Assembly (NCBI GenBank): GCA_049724395.1 | Contig: JAUGWO010000033.1 | Span: 62,001-126,000 of the forward strand | Length of the DNA: 64,000 nt | From: Spongospora subterranea f. sp. subterranea | Taxonomy: Eukaryota; Endomyxa: Phytomyxea; Phytomyxea; Plasmodiophorida | Reading direction: 5' to 3' | In this document: positions 46,608-57,785 of the stretch, piece by piece | Layout of the letters: every line of letters begins with the position of its first letter | How positions within the stretch are numbered: position 1 is the stretch's first letter | Program-made: the position numbers and the translations under genes | The notes under the pieces: generated by a model | Seen by the model: the letters and a program-made list of their open reading frames with translations, nothing else | Database searches by the model: none | Told to the model about the DNA's origin: nothing

Positions 46608-49600
46608 ATGGCCGCTTGTTCCATCTGCGATAAGGATATTGCAAAAACAGACGAAATAGTATCTCGCCCTTGCTGCCAAGGTACATTTTAGTCGTTTCGT
46701 GTTTTGCGGTTATATAAATACTCAACACACTTTCTCGATATCCCATGTGTTTGACCAGAATACGTATCGATTGCGCTACCTCTAATTTATCATTTAGCGA
46801 CCGTTCATAGTAGCTGTATTCAAGGCTATGTATCTTATGCTCACAGTTCGGGTAATCCCAGCCCATCTTGTCCAATATGCAGGCAGCAGGTTAGCTGGAG
46901 TGAATTCATCGTTTTTGATTTGCTTATTTCACCACAGGCCGCCGATTTGAAGTCCAATATTGAAAGGGCAGGGTCATTACTCAATAAGTTTAATCGCTCG
47001 GTTTCAGCGCGGTCAACATGGTTTTGTTTTCTCCTTTCTATTGTTGGGCTTATTGCAGAACTTCAGATCTTCGAACGACTCGGAAAGCTCACCGCACAGA
47101 GTAAGTGCGCTGTCGTCGCCCAAATCTCATCATGTTCTGCATGCCGAAGAAGTTGTTCAAGTTGCTGAAAATCGGTAATATTTGCCATGTACGCATTACT
47201 TGCTTTTCTTCAACATTCGCCAGGCTCGCTGAAAGGGATAAACGTGCCTCTGAAAGGGCTGAAGCTCGAGCGCAAACCATTGCCGACGATCAAATCCGCT
47301 CAGACAAACGAAAGGAGAAGCAAGCCTCACCCCGCGATGTTTCCCCGTCTGTTGCTTCTTTCAAAACAAACTATCTCAGTTTTGGAAGATAAATTACGTT
47401 CACGCTCTCTGGAGTTTGAGAAGGTATTTTCGCAGACTTTTCGTGAAGCTTTGTGGACCAACAGAAATATCTGTGCAGAAACTGCAGGATGAAGTTAAAC
47501 TCCGTCAAGATTTTGAGCGGAAACTGAAGTCGCTTACTAACCGCACTCAACAACTGGAACATTCAGAACAGACCCTATTAGCCAAAGTAAGCTGATTGTT
47601 TACGCTTTTCATCAAATTTACAGTCATTCAGCTGGAAATTGAAGAAACCGAGCATGCGTCGTGCAAATCTAAACTGATGTCATTAGAATCCAACGTCCTT
47701 CTTAATGAATCCCGTTTTGAAAGTTTAGAGCAAACCAATAGATCACTTGAAGAGATGACAGATTCTTTGAGAAGTATTTCGTTTTTTTCATATATACTAC
47801 ATCTATCTTATTGCGGTTCAGAATCTTTGGATTCTTCTCAACAAGCTTACGATGACGAGGTCGAACGGTCAAAATACCTCTCCGAGCAGCTGTCCGGCGA
47901 GCTTCATGCTGTTCAAGGTCTCTATGAAACGGCGTCTGATTCTTTGAAAGGTTTTTATTCGTGTGGTCTGGGTTTCCTTGTCACTTATTCACTGGTAAAT
48001 GTCGTCAGAGACTCTAGCTTCGCAAGACGAGCTCCAAAAGGAACACGAAGTACTCATTGATCAGTGTGCTGAGTTAACGACCCAACTGGACCAAAGCCAA
48101 AGCGAATATAAGAGATTATCTGAATCTTTAAATGGTTTTATGGTCGTTTCAGTATTAGTTGACGACGATCTAACATTGACTTGTAGATTCTATGTCTAAT
48201 GCGGAAGATGAATATAAAAATAAGATTGCTGATCTCGAAATGAAATGCCAACAGCTCACACTTCATGCAACGGATGCTACTAACAAACTTACTGAATCCA
48301 TCAAAAGTGAGAAACTGGTCGGAGAACGGTGCTCAGCGCTGGTTGCGGAGAATCAAAGGTTGAAGCACTCAACCAGCCAAGCCGAAGGACTTAAAGCGGA
48401 GACTCGCGATCTCAAATCACAAATTTCTAAAGCACTTGACGATGCTCGGGAATCTGCACAACGTTTTCTCGAAAAAGAATTGGAGGAAGCGAAGCTACTT
48501 CTTATTGTTGAAAAGGCAAATAGGGAATTATCTGATTGTGAAGCGTTGCTTGAAGAGCAAAACAAAAATTTCAAAGTTGTTTCTGAAGAGAAGGAGGCAC
48601 TCGAACAAAAGCTGGAATCGTTACAACAGTCGTCAGATGAAGGTGAAGTAAGGTGTAATGCGGCATTAGAATCCGTGAAGAGTATTCAAGATCGCCTTGC
48701 CGCGCTGACCAGCCAGTCTGAAGAGGAATGTCGGGCTACTTCTCTATTGAACGCCCAGCTTGAACAGCGATTAGACGAATCTGAAAGCCAATGTCGGAAC
48801 TTCTTTAATACCATTCAGTCGTTCGAGGCACAGCTTGCTACCTTAACAGCATCGCTTGATTTTGCCGAGAAAAAATTTCAATCTGCTTCTGAGAGCAACG
48901 AAACGCTATCTCAAAAATGTGAAGATTTGAAATTCAAGTCCGATTCTTTTGAAGAGAGCTGCTCAATATTGGATTTGCAAGTTAAAAAGCTGTCTGCAAT
49001 TAACTCTGACCTTGAGGCGTCTTTGTCCGATGCTAATTCAAGGTCAAACGATCTCGAGAACAAGTATCAATGTCTTGTGGAGCAGTCCGAATGTCGCGAA
49101 ACAGAATTCGAACGTAGCCTATCCGAGCTTCGTAACTTGAAAGATGCCCTTGATCAAGAGCACGATCTGTTGAAGGCATCCAGTGAAGAACTTGTGGCCA
49201 AATGCGACTCAATCAGCCGAGAACGGGATGAAAACGCTTTTGAAATTGAGGATTTGAAGGTTTGTAGGGTTTGTCGAACAGTCTCATTTGGTAAAGTTTT
49301 CGTCCAGGCGCGACTATTGGACGAGAGTAACCAAGTTGCCGAATTGAGGGGACAACTGGAACAATCGGCTGCTCAGTTGCAAGCAGCTGCCGATATGTTC
49401 TCTTCTGAAATGAGCGACCTGAAACTCAAATCTGATGATGATCATGCGAAAATTACGGCTCTTAGTGGTAAAAGTTGCTGTGTAAACATATATCAGCGTT
49501 ACTAAAACCTTCATGCAGAGTCTTTGGCAGAATCCTGCTCCTCATTTGAAGCCGTTCGTCTTGCCCTTGAGAACGCCAAGGAGCAGCTGGATATACGCAC

Positions 49601-52583
49601 GCAGGAAAACCGGCTTATTGAAGAACAAATTTCCAATTTGAACGACTCATTAATCGAAACCTTGGAAGAGAAAGAGAAGCTCTTAGAAGACAACGCTAGT
49701 ATCCGCCACGTATCACAGTTTTTGCCTCGGTTGTTAAATCTTCCTGACGTGATTATATAGATGTTGGGTGTTGTTGAGGACCAACTTAGCAACATCAAAC
49801 GGCAAGTATTAGATGGCGTGAAGCGAGAGTTGCAATTATCGGACTCGTTGACGAAGCTTTCTCACCGGTACAATGAGGACATCAACAGATCTCAGGGTTG
49901 CCCATTATCTATTGCTGAATGTTGCAAACGCAATCTCATATATTTTCCAGAGGAATTAGCGATTGCGAAGAAGACAATCGAATCGCTCGTTGATGAACAA
50001 TCAGTCCAACTAGGCAGTTTGCGTTCTTTCGAAGAATTGGAACAGGTTTTCGATGCTGGTCGCCTGGAAGTTATTCGTTTGTCGAGCGAGAATAGTAGAA
50101 TAATTGCGCTTCTTGACGCCACCCGCGATGCTGGCAATGACAGCCAGGAACAGCTCGCTCAATTGCAAAAGGAGACCCAGATAAAGGTAGCTTTTCGAAT
50201 TGTGTCCTGCAAGCATAACTGATGTAGTCTCAGGATGACAACTTAGTATCTTTGAAGGTCCAAGTAACTGATTTACAATCCAAAATGCTGGTTTTGCAGC
50301 AGTCGAAAGAACGGGATGCTAACCAGCAGCTTTCTCGAATATTGGCTCTTAACACGGAGCTTGAACAAGTATCAGAACTTGCTTCGGTACGGATGGCAGA
50401 AATTGAGACCCTGCGCACGGAAATGGTTCGGCGTACTCCGATGAAAGTGATCGACGAGAATGGACGCAAAGCTCACAGTCCGTCAATGAGGTGTGAGTTT
50501 TGAAAATGATTGGCAATTTCTCACAGTTGTTCACAGCGACTCTGGAGGACATGCGGGCAATTCGCTATCAGAGTCGACTGTCGATTTGAATGAACCTTCC
50601 ACGGTTTCTTCCAGAGATCCGAGTCCGTTACTTGCTCGTACCCTCTCCAATGTGTCAGGATCATCGAGCTCATGGCGGTTCAAATCAAACTCCAAATTCA
50701 GCGGCTGAACTATCGTTTGCTAGCATGCCTTCATCCAGGGAATCATCCCCTGGTCAAATGATACCGATGCTGTCAAGACCATCTGTTGGTTATTCGCTCA
50801 CATTTACGAAATTTTTGTTGGTAACATGTAGTTAGCCATCAGTTCCTTTACGAGGCCCTCCTGCTTTCGGCCGACCACCCCATCTTACTCGGACCCTGAG
50901 CAACGGAATGCGACCTATGTATATCCGGTCATCAAGAACGCCCTCGTTTCCCAGTTCGCGCGGAGTGTCAGCTTCCAGCGCTTCTGAAAATGACGAAATG
51001 GTCAAGCAGGAGGAGTCTGATAACTCTGCCTCACAGTTGGCGCTGTCGGATATATCAGCGCATATAGAGGAGGAATCCGGTTTTGGTATAGGTGTGTCAA
51101 CTATTTCGAATGTTCAAACAGATGCTAATGCAAGTTATAACGGCAGAGGTCACCGCTCCAAATGAATCATCACAGACTTATTCGCCTGCGGCTTCTACTC
51201 GTTCGGTTTCGCCTCCTCAACCTGCACACCCTCAGCCTATACGTCCTGCGTCACACTTCCAACCGGCACGACCCGCCTCGTCCCCGCAACCATCGAGTTC
51301 AGAAACCGTTCCAAGGCGTCCTTCAAAGCCCAGCGAGCCATCGCGGGGCCCTCTTTCTGCACGCGGAGCTTCTCGATTTCCCCCTGTTGCGAGACGACCT
51401 ATGATGCCACAGCCCATCCGCCGCCATATGATTCCATCTAATCCTGTTGACACGAATGTTGACAGGGCCACTCTCAACATGGATAATCACGATTCGTCAT
51501 CAGAGATTCGTCGTGACTTGTTACTCTCTGTATCAACTCCTGGCCGAAACGTCCCTGCGCTTTCTAGGACTATGCCCTCTGCTTCGCCCAGGTTGCCCTC
51601 TTCTCCTGGTCCTGATGGACAAAAGTCTGAAACTCACATCCGCGCTTCTCCATCTCCCGAAGGTTTGGAGGACCGATCGTCAACGACGGCGGCTCCACCG
51701 CCAGCATCCAGAAGTACTTCATCCCTTCCTAATGGGCCTCCAGTACGACGCCCATTGCAGTTCCGACGAGCGCCAAACATGCCTACGCGGATGCCTGGCA
51801 ATAGTGTTCCTGTTGCTAAACCTGCTGCTGATGTGCCGGCTACGGTTTTAGCTCCAGCATCGACTGGCGATTCTACGACTGGTGCTCTGAAAACCAGTCA
51901 AATGCATCAAGGCAACAATGGCAAAGGTTCTCAAAGATCGCTTTCGACGCCACCGATGCAGCCACTGCGAGTCAATTCTACTGCAGACCAGACAAAGCCT
52001 TCGCTGTCCCCTCCAAGGTCGGCTTCTCTTTTCCGGAGACTAGTTGGAGCTAAATCGGATGTATCCTCTGGCTCCGTGAAAACCGAGTTCGTTTTCAGCC
52101 CATCAAGCGGCGTGTGGGTGCCAGAAGGGTCCAGTGACATTTTAGATAACTCGACCACTAATGTCATGGATAGTGTTAAGCGATTGCGCTCAAAAATCCA
52201 TGAAACCCAAGAAACAATGTCGTCCACTCGTGCATCCCTTAATTTAGATGGATATTCTAAAGGTTCGAAAATTGTTGATACCCCGATCAGTTTAGAGCAT
52301 TGGGCGGAAGCGAAAGCGCTCCTTCGCGAGTGTCAGCAGAAACTTTCAACGGCAGACCCTCTTTATGCCAAAATTGCAAAATTCTTTAACGAAGTCTCCA
52401 GCGGTCATGAAGCAGTTCCAGATGCAGTATCTCAACTGGAAGACCTTTTGCAATCTGTCCAGGTGAACAGTCTTCAAAAATGCAAATTATTGAGTTGATG
52501 CGATTGTCTGAACAGAAAAGCGAAAACGTTCGTCCTGACTCTCCTAGACCAGGGAGTGGCGGCTGTGGTGTAATATTCATGTA
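46608..52583 (+). CDS. RING-type zinc finger plus long coiled-coil protein
   Basis: ATG at 46608. Exon 1 (MAACSICDKDIAKTDEIVS RPCCQ) and exon 2 (ATVHSSCIQGYVSYAHSSG then SCPICRQQ) join across a 117-nt intron to form a RING-like finger: CxxC, CC-x4-H-x2-C and CPIC. Exon 3 continues in phase (AADLKSNIERAGSLLNKF). From about 47200 to 50450 successive exons encode an almost unbroken coiled coil (for example LAERDKRASERAEARAQTI, NRTQQLEHSEQTLLAK, LEEQNKNFKVVSEEKEALE). From 50500 to 52200 the protein is Ser/Pro-rich and disordered, with a final helical piece (EHWAEAKALLRECQQKLST). The stop is either at 52496-52498 or, if a short intron is used, at 52581-52583. About 1,500 residues. The architecture suggests an E3 ligase or a large scaffold; I do not recognise an orthologue. 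One exon junction near 47340-47390 could not be phased. Confidence 0.7.
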
Positions 52584-52605
52584 AGCTGCATGTTTTCCGA
52601 GTTAG

Positions 52606-52767
52606 ATGGCGTTGGTTGACACGAGGTTTTTCAGTTTGACACTGTTCGTTGCTTTGTTGGCGGTCTTTCTTGTTTATCAAGAGCATCTAGAACCTCGAAC
52701 CGTAGTTAGGTTTGTTAATGACTTTTTTTCGAATTCGACGACTACCGGGGATAATTTAGAATTATAA
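52606..52767 (+). CDS. 53-residue single-pass membrane protein
   Basis: Uninterrupted frame from ATG 52606 to TAA 52765-52767. The sequence starts MALVDTRFFS, has a hydrophobic core (LTLFVALLAVFLVYQ) and a short polar tail (EHLEPRTVVRFVNDFFSNS) ending GDNLEL. The length, single membrane helix and tail are typical of small subunits of membrane complexes, but I recognise no family. It lies only about 20-110 bp after the end of the RING/coiled-coil gene on the same strand. Such a short frame could be chance; the clean hydrophobic block followed by charged residues argues for a gene. Confidence 0.5.
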   Translation: MALVDTRFFSLTLFVALLAVFLVYQEHLEPRTVVRFVNDFFSNSTTTGDNLEL

Positions 52768-52871
52768 ATTCCGTTTGTTCATTGTTAGTGAGCAAAGTCA
52801 TCGCCCAGATCATTGTATTTCTTATTAAAATCTAAGCCAGTAATTCTATGCAATTTGAAGACATAATGTTT

Positions 52872-55090
52872 TTATCGAATTGATTCTGGGCTCTGAATTG
52901 ACCCCGTCCGACCCTTCCCCAGAGCTCTATACTCGCTATAATTACCAGCAAACATTCGTACCGTGCCATCAGATTCAAATGCTAATATGTGTGTGCATGT
53001 GCGGTCTAAGAACCATCGGTCGTGGGATACTATAATAGCCGATCCAGGGAAATCCTCTAGACCTTCCTAGGAGCGTCACTGATAAATTAAGAGTGGATTG
53101 CATGGCAAACAATTCACAAACGGACCTCTAACGCCCTTAGCGTAGTTACATCCAGGTCGTTTGTCGGCTCATCTGGAAAAATTCAAATTCAGACGTTGTG
53201 GCAGAGCAATACAGTGATAGTCTGACCTAGGATCAACAAATTACATCCATTCCTCAACAATTTCGCTAGATGAACTCGATTTCTCTCTCCACCGCTCAAC
53301 TGTCCTATCAGCTTCTCTTGGTCAGTTCCTGTGAAATTGAATTGTGCCACATATTGTCTGGCTGGCATCATCATGCGTCCGACACGAACGGGCTGTAAAT
53401 CCGGAACCTGCACAGGGCTCAATCCTGACACGATCCGGACAAACAGATTGGCTCACAATCTCGCGAAATACAGATTGGGTTGGGTCTAGCTCAGCACGTG
53501 ATTGCAGAACATATCCCACTTCAACAGTGGACCCTAACGCGATTGACCCAGTATCTGGGGTAAGTTCTCCCACCAACATCCGCAACAATGTCGATTTTCC
53601 AGTTCCGTTAGCGCCGACGATCTGAGCAAAACGATGGGATTTTTTTTTGAAAATGGATTGGAAAAACGCAATCGTACCCCGATGATAGCGCCGGGCTCAA
53701 CAGTAAATGACAAATTCGAAATTAGGGTTCGCCCATCGAATGATTTGCTGACGTTATTACATTCGAGAACCCGATCACCGAGACGTCGACCGTGTGGGAT
53801 GATCAGTTTCCCTCTCGCCAGGCTATTGTTGACGCGGGATTCGCTTTTCGCCTCATCCACAAGGGCTTCAAACTGTTTCATTCTGGCTTTGCTGGCAATT
53901 TGTCGTCCGCCTTTGCGAATCCACTCGAGTTCGGCTGCGATCTGGTCACGAGGTTCACGCCATGCAATCATTTTGAGTTCAATGGATTTTGTACCTGAGC
54001 TTCCTTACCGGACAGCGTCCTCTGTTGTACCGACGTTCGAAGAACGCTCTGCTCAAGAAATTTGGAATAATTTCCAGTGTGGGTTTGGACCGAGGCTGTG
54101 TTCGCCTCGAATATCGACGTGGCCACGTTGTCAAGGAAATAACGATCGTGGGTGACGGCTAGAACTGTTCCTTTGTAGCTGTGTAGATACTGTGCAGGAA
54201 TCAACATCAGAGCGATATGTAGTTGATCGAAGCAAAATTACCTTTTCCAGCCAAGCAACCGACATGGCGTCCATGTGATTGGTCTAAACGTCAGTTGTTG
54301 GGCAATTCAGGTCCGTATTTGGTGATACTAGAAAATACCGGTTCATCGAGAAGTAGGAAATCTGCAGCCGATAGAAGCATGGCGCAAAGAGCGACACGAC
54401 GCTTTTCGCCTCCAGATAAAGGTCCGACAATACAATCCGGCGGTGGACAGCATAATGCAGCCATGAATACAGATATTCGCCGATCCAGATTCCATAAATC
54501 TGAAAATAGCCTTTGATCAGGGTTTCGGAACTTCAGGAAATTGATTCAAATCGAAACAAACCGTTCTCGTCGATGATGGCTTGAAGCGACGACTGCTGTT
54601 CTACAAGGGCTTCAATGTCGGCGTCGGGCTCGGCGAATTTCATCGAGACCTGTTCGAACTGATCGAGCAGATCAAAGTGCTTGTGCAGCCGTTGGCGAAT
54701 ATTATCCAGAACGGATATTTTGGGATCGAGGTGCGGCTCTTGATCTAGATATGCCACTGTCATGTCCTGTGAACGAGATATTTCCCCATCGTATTCGTTA
54801 TCAAACCCTGAAACCGGATCAGAAACCATCAAGATAAGAGGAGATTCGGTCAGGAACGGTATCTCACCAGCGATTATCTTCAACAAGGATGATTTTCCAA
54901 TCCCATTTGGTCCAACCATACCGATCTTGGCTCCTTTTGAAAACGTGAGATTGACACCGTTGGCGAACAGAACTCGATCTGGCGATAATCGTTTGGAAAC
55001 CGCGTTTAATGTACAGATGATTGGGTTGGTTGAATGATAGCGGATATGAGTGTAGCGGGTGATTGCCCTGAACGAGACCATAATGGGCAT
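52872..55090 (-). CDS. EttA-type ABC-F ATPase, probably organellar
   Basis: Soluble ABC-F protein with two ATPase cassettes, closest in pattern to bacterial EttA, which binds the ribosomal E site and couples elongation to ATP level. ATG at 55090 gives [19 protein letters not shown], basic with no acidic residue, like a mitochondrial presequence. Cassette 1: [40 protein letters not shown] then [14 protein letters not shown], and [12 protein letters not shown]. The linker has [19 protein letters not shown] and [18 protein letters not shown]. Cassette 2: [70 protein letters not shown]. Stop at 52872. Walker A, signature and HDR motifs are intact in both halves. At least six introns of about 50-60 nt show it is a settled nuclear gene. 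The EttA-like linker separates it from cytosolic ABCF1-3. Confidence 0.85.
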
Positions 55091-55805
55091 GATGATGTGT
55101 CAGGCCTCCCTTTTCACCCGTAATCAGGTCCAGCAGATGGCGATGCAGTTGCCGGGGCGGGACGGTCGGCCAGCAGTGGTAGGGTAACGGGGTCTGACGG
55201 GGAATACCTGTCGGGGTTATGTACACTGGGTAGGATGATAGCCCCTACCTGCCACCTACCTGGTTTACAGACAACTCCCAGATCGTGGTAAGTTCAATGG
55301 TTGGAGGAAGCGTCGTCATCGGTGATGGCAATGTCATCCCATGCAATTGAGATTGTCGCTATTAGTGGAATATACCAGCGAGGAGATCTCAATCTGGTCT
55401 CCAGAGGACTACACAAAGGAGGGTTGTGTCGCTTTGACGACAATGTCCAAAAACAATGTGGCATTGACCTCAATGAGTTCGTGGCGTTTAGTCTTCTGGA
55501 AGGCGAGCTTGATTGATCCTCAGTGTGATGATTGTAGGGACCATCTCTATTGCAACCATTCTGTTGCCGTTGGCCCCATCCAGATATTCAACCGGTCTTC
55601 AACACTTGACCAAGAATGTCGCCATTTGTGTTACCACTACAACCCCCCCCCCCCCCTGGCTGTTAAAGATCACTTCACAGACAGGGTTGTTTCTGACAAT
55701 GAAGGCGATGAAATCGCCGCACAGCATTGTTATTGGTGAGATTGTGATCCATACCCAATTAAGACGCCATTGGACCGTCATTCACTGTTCAAAGAGCCAA
55801 TCGTC
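55091..55805. other. Spacer with C homopolymer and weak frames
   Basis: Upstream of the EttA-like gene. Plus frames at 55301-55516 and 55341-55739 are open and overlap, with no recognisable product. A run of 14 C lies at 55643-55656. A hydrophobic start (MIVGTISIATILLPLAPS) is encoded just before it, so a small secreted-protein gene broken at the C run is possible, but this is weak. Confidence 0.3.
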
Positions 55806-56027
55806 ATGATATTCTGCTCAATGGTCTGTGCCATCATTTCCTGTCATGTTATCGCTGTCGGTATATTGGATCGAATATCACCCTCCAGCACGTATTCGGG
55901 TGTGTCTTGCAATAATCGTGTTCATGTGATTGACAATAATGGGATTGCCCATGTGCCTCAATGTTATCAGTCAATAACAGCAGTGCCGATTGTGATCAAT
56001 GGACAGCACCCTCAGTTGATGATCTGA
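55806..56027 (+). CDS. Small secreted-protein candidate, 73 residues
   Basis: Frame from ATG 55806 to a stop at 56025-56027. It begins with a hydrophobic, signal-like segment (MIFCSMVCAIISCHVIAVG) and continues with a short mature part containing two Cys (SGVSCNNRVHVIDNNG, HVPQCYQSITAVPIVI). No family recognised. The surrounding DNA is rich in attgtgat-type words that also open other frames, so this may be chance. Confidence 0.33.
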   Translation: MIFCSMVCAIISCHVIAVGILDRISPSSTYSGVSCNNRVHVIDNNGIAHVPQCYQSITAVPIVINGQHPQLMI

Positions 56028-56241
56028 TTCATTAACACCATTGTATTCAATAACAAACATATCAACGGGTTCCTCATATTTTCACAACGTTATGTCAGAG
56101 CAATTTCCAAGATGCGACAACGACCTTCAGCAAAGCAAAATCGCCAGGGTTCGAATTATGGCGAATATCGATATCCTATTCGATATCTGTGGGCAGTTTC
56201 CCCCCAACGTCATGTGTGTTGTACCCGATATAAATTATGGA

Positions 56242-57630
56242 CTATATTCTGATCATTTTCCTAATCCAGAAGGAGAGCATATCGACCCAGACGTCCCTAG
56301 TTCGTTCATCTATCGCCTCTAATTCAATGCACCGCCCTTTGGTCACGATCTTCAGTCGTTTGTTAAGTTTCCCCGAGTAGTCGCCCTGGACGAAGGCGAT
56401 GTCGGTGAGATTGGTCTGCCCCTTAACCCGTCCCTTCTTCTCGTCCTTCCACTGCAGTATCTGCATATCGCCAGTGCACGACACCTTCCTTGGCACCGAC
56501 GACCCCCTTTTCAGTTTGATGAACATGTCGCCGGCGGTCAACACGTCCTCGCAGGTCTGCCGTCTCATCACCAGTTTCTGTCGCTCGGCCTGATCCTGTA
56601 ATCTCATCTGTTCCTGCATGTTGTTCTGATCCCGCCGCTCCAGCAGCCATCGTAGTCCATCATTCCAGGTGGCGATAGTCCCCATCTCGTCCGACTCCAA
56701 CGTCAATGACCGGTTCGACCCGATAATGAACAGTTTAAGGTGTCTGGGAACCGTTAGATCGCTATAAACCTTATCGATTCCCTGAATCCTGATAAACCCT
56801 TTAATATGATCTGGATCCAGCGGTAATCCCCACATGATTTTATCCAGCGAACGAGTGCAGCGCACCAGGCGACGACTGGCCGTCCCCTTCTTGATCTTCT
56901 TGAACACCTCCCCTTTCCTCAATATCTCCTTCATATTCACCTGCAGATCGGCCCGATTCCTTCCCTGATCGTGGTTCCTGTCGACCGTCTCCTGGATCGC
57001 CGAGATCTTCTTCATCCACTCATCGAGCACTTCCCGACTCCCGAAATCCATCAAGATCTGTCGTTTCCCTTGTTCTGCCACACTAATCACGGTCGGATCG
57101 CGCCTCCTGATATTCGTTCGCCAATCGGATAAATCGGCCGAGAATTCCGGCATTTGATCCTGAACAAAGACGACAAACGACGGTGAGAAATCGGAATGGA
57201 AATCTTTGATGATGATGAATACGGGATCATCAGGATAACACCATATTATCGCCTGATCCAATATTATATACCGATCGACCCAGATATCGCCATACAGATG
57301 AGGGCAACGAACACCAACGCGACATTCGTTGGCGGTTGAGGGCGACGAGGGCGGGGAATCCGGGACGGGAGGTGTCAATGATGGATGGCGATGAGGAGGT
57401 GGCGCTGGCAATAATCCACATAGGACCTGCAATAGGTGCCGGGCTCGTTTGTAGTCGTCGCCGGGGGAGAATAGCGACAACAGGTCGTCCATCTCGCGCT
57501 GGTTGCATCGCGATATGCTGTCGAGGTGGTCGTAGCCCAGGTCGAGCAGCGTGTCGGAATAGGACGAGAGGTTCATTGACGACAGCCACGACCGCACCTG
57601 CTCCACCGATTGATCATAGGTCAACCCCAT
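56242..57630 (-). CDS. SAM domain plus triple PH domain adaptor
   Basis: Single-exon gene of 462 residues, ATG at 57630. Residues 5-70 form a SAM domain (VEQVRSWLSSMNLSSYSDT, LLDLGYDHLDSISRCNQRE). A Pro-rich linker follows (PAPPPHRHPSLTPPVPDSPP). Three PH-type domains follow: about 105-220 (YGDIWVDRYIILDQAIIWC ending SREVLDEWMKKISAIQE), about 233-340 (LRKGEVFKKIKKGTASRRL, LDKIMWGLPLDPDHIKGFI, ending ATWNDGLRWLLERRD), and about 365-458 (LTAGDMFIKLKRGSSVPRK, LQWKDEKKGRVKGQTNLTD, ending TRDVWVDMLSFWI). The last two have the K-x-K...R..RK arrangement of phosphoinositide-binding PH domains. Likely a membrane-recruited adaptor, possibly reading PI3K products. No catalytic domain is present. No introns, unlike most of its neighbours. 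Confidence 0.82.
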   Translation of the reverse strand: MGLTYDQSVEQVRSWLSSMNLSSYSDTLLDLGYDHLDSISRCNQREMDDLLSLFSPGDDYKRARHLLQVLCGLLPAPPPHRHPSLTPPVPDSPPSSPSTANECRVGVRCPHLYGDIWVDRYIILDQAIIWCYPDDPVFIIIKDFHSDFSPSFVVFVQDQMPEFSADLSDWRTNIRRRDPTVISVAEQGKRQILMDFGSREVLDEWMKKISAIQETVDRNHDQGRNRADLQVNMKEILRKGEVFKKIKKGTASRRLVRCTRSLDKIMWGLPLDPDHIKGFIRIQGIDKVYSDLTVPRHLKLFIIGSNRSLTLESDEMGTIATWNDGLRWLLERRDQNNMQEQMRLQDQAERQKLVMRRQTCEDVLTAGDMFIKLKRGSSVPRKVSCTGDMQILQWKDEKKGRVKGQTNLTDIAFVQGDYSGKLNKRLKIVTKGRCIELEAIDERTRDVWVDMLSFWIRKMIRI

Positions 57631-57785
57631 ATCGCTGGGAATAACATGTGATCGGATCCGAACCGGGAGATATTATCGCCATCGTGAATCGATCCAATTA
57701 CAATGACCAAAACAATGGCAGTTTTATCGCCGAACACCGAAGCGATGTTGTTGGACCCAGATCTACTATATGATAAACACTGATT

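Noticed and set aside
46582-46875. Minus-strand frame of 97 codons with very gene-like composition
   Set aside because: The plus strand carries the two RING exons here, which splice in phase into the coiled-coil gene and form a complete zinc-finger pattern; the minus frame is their shadow.
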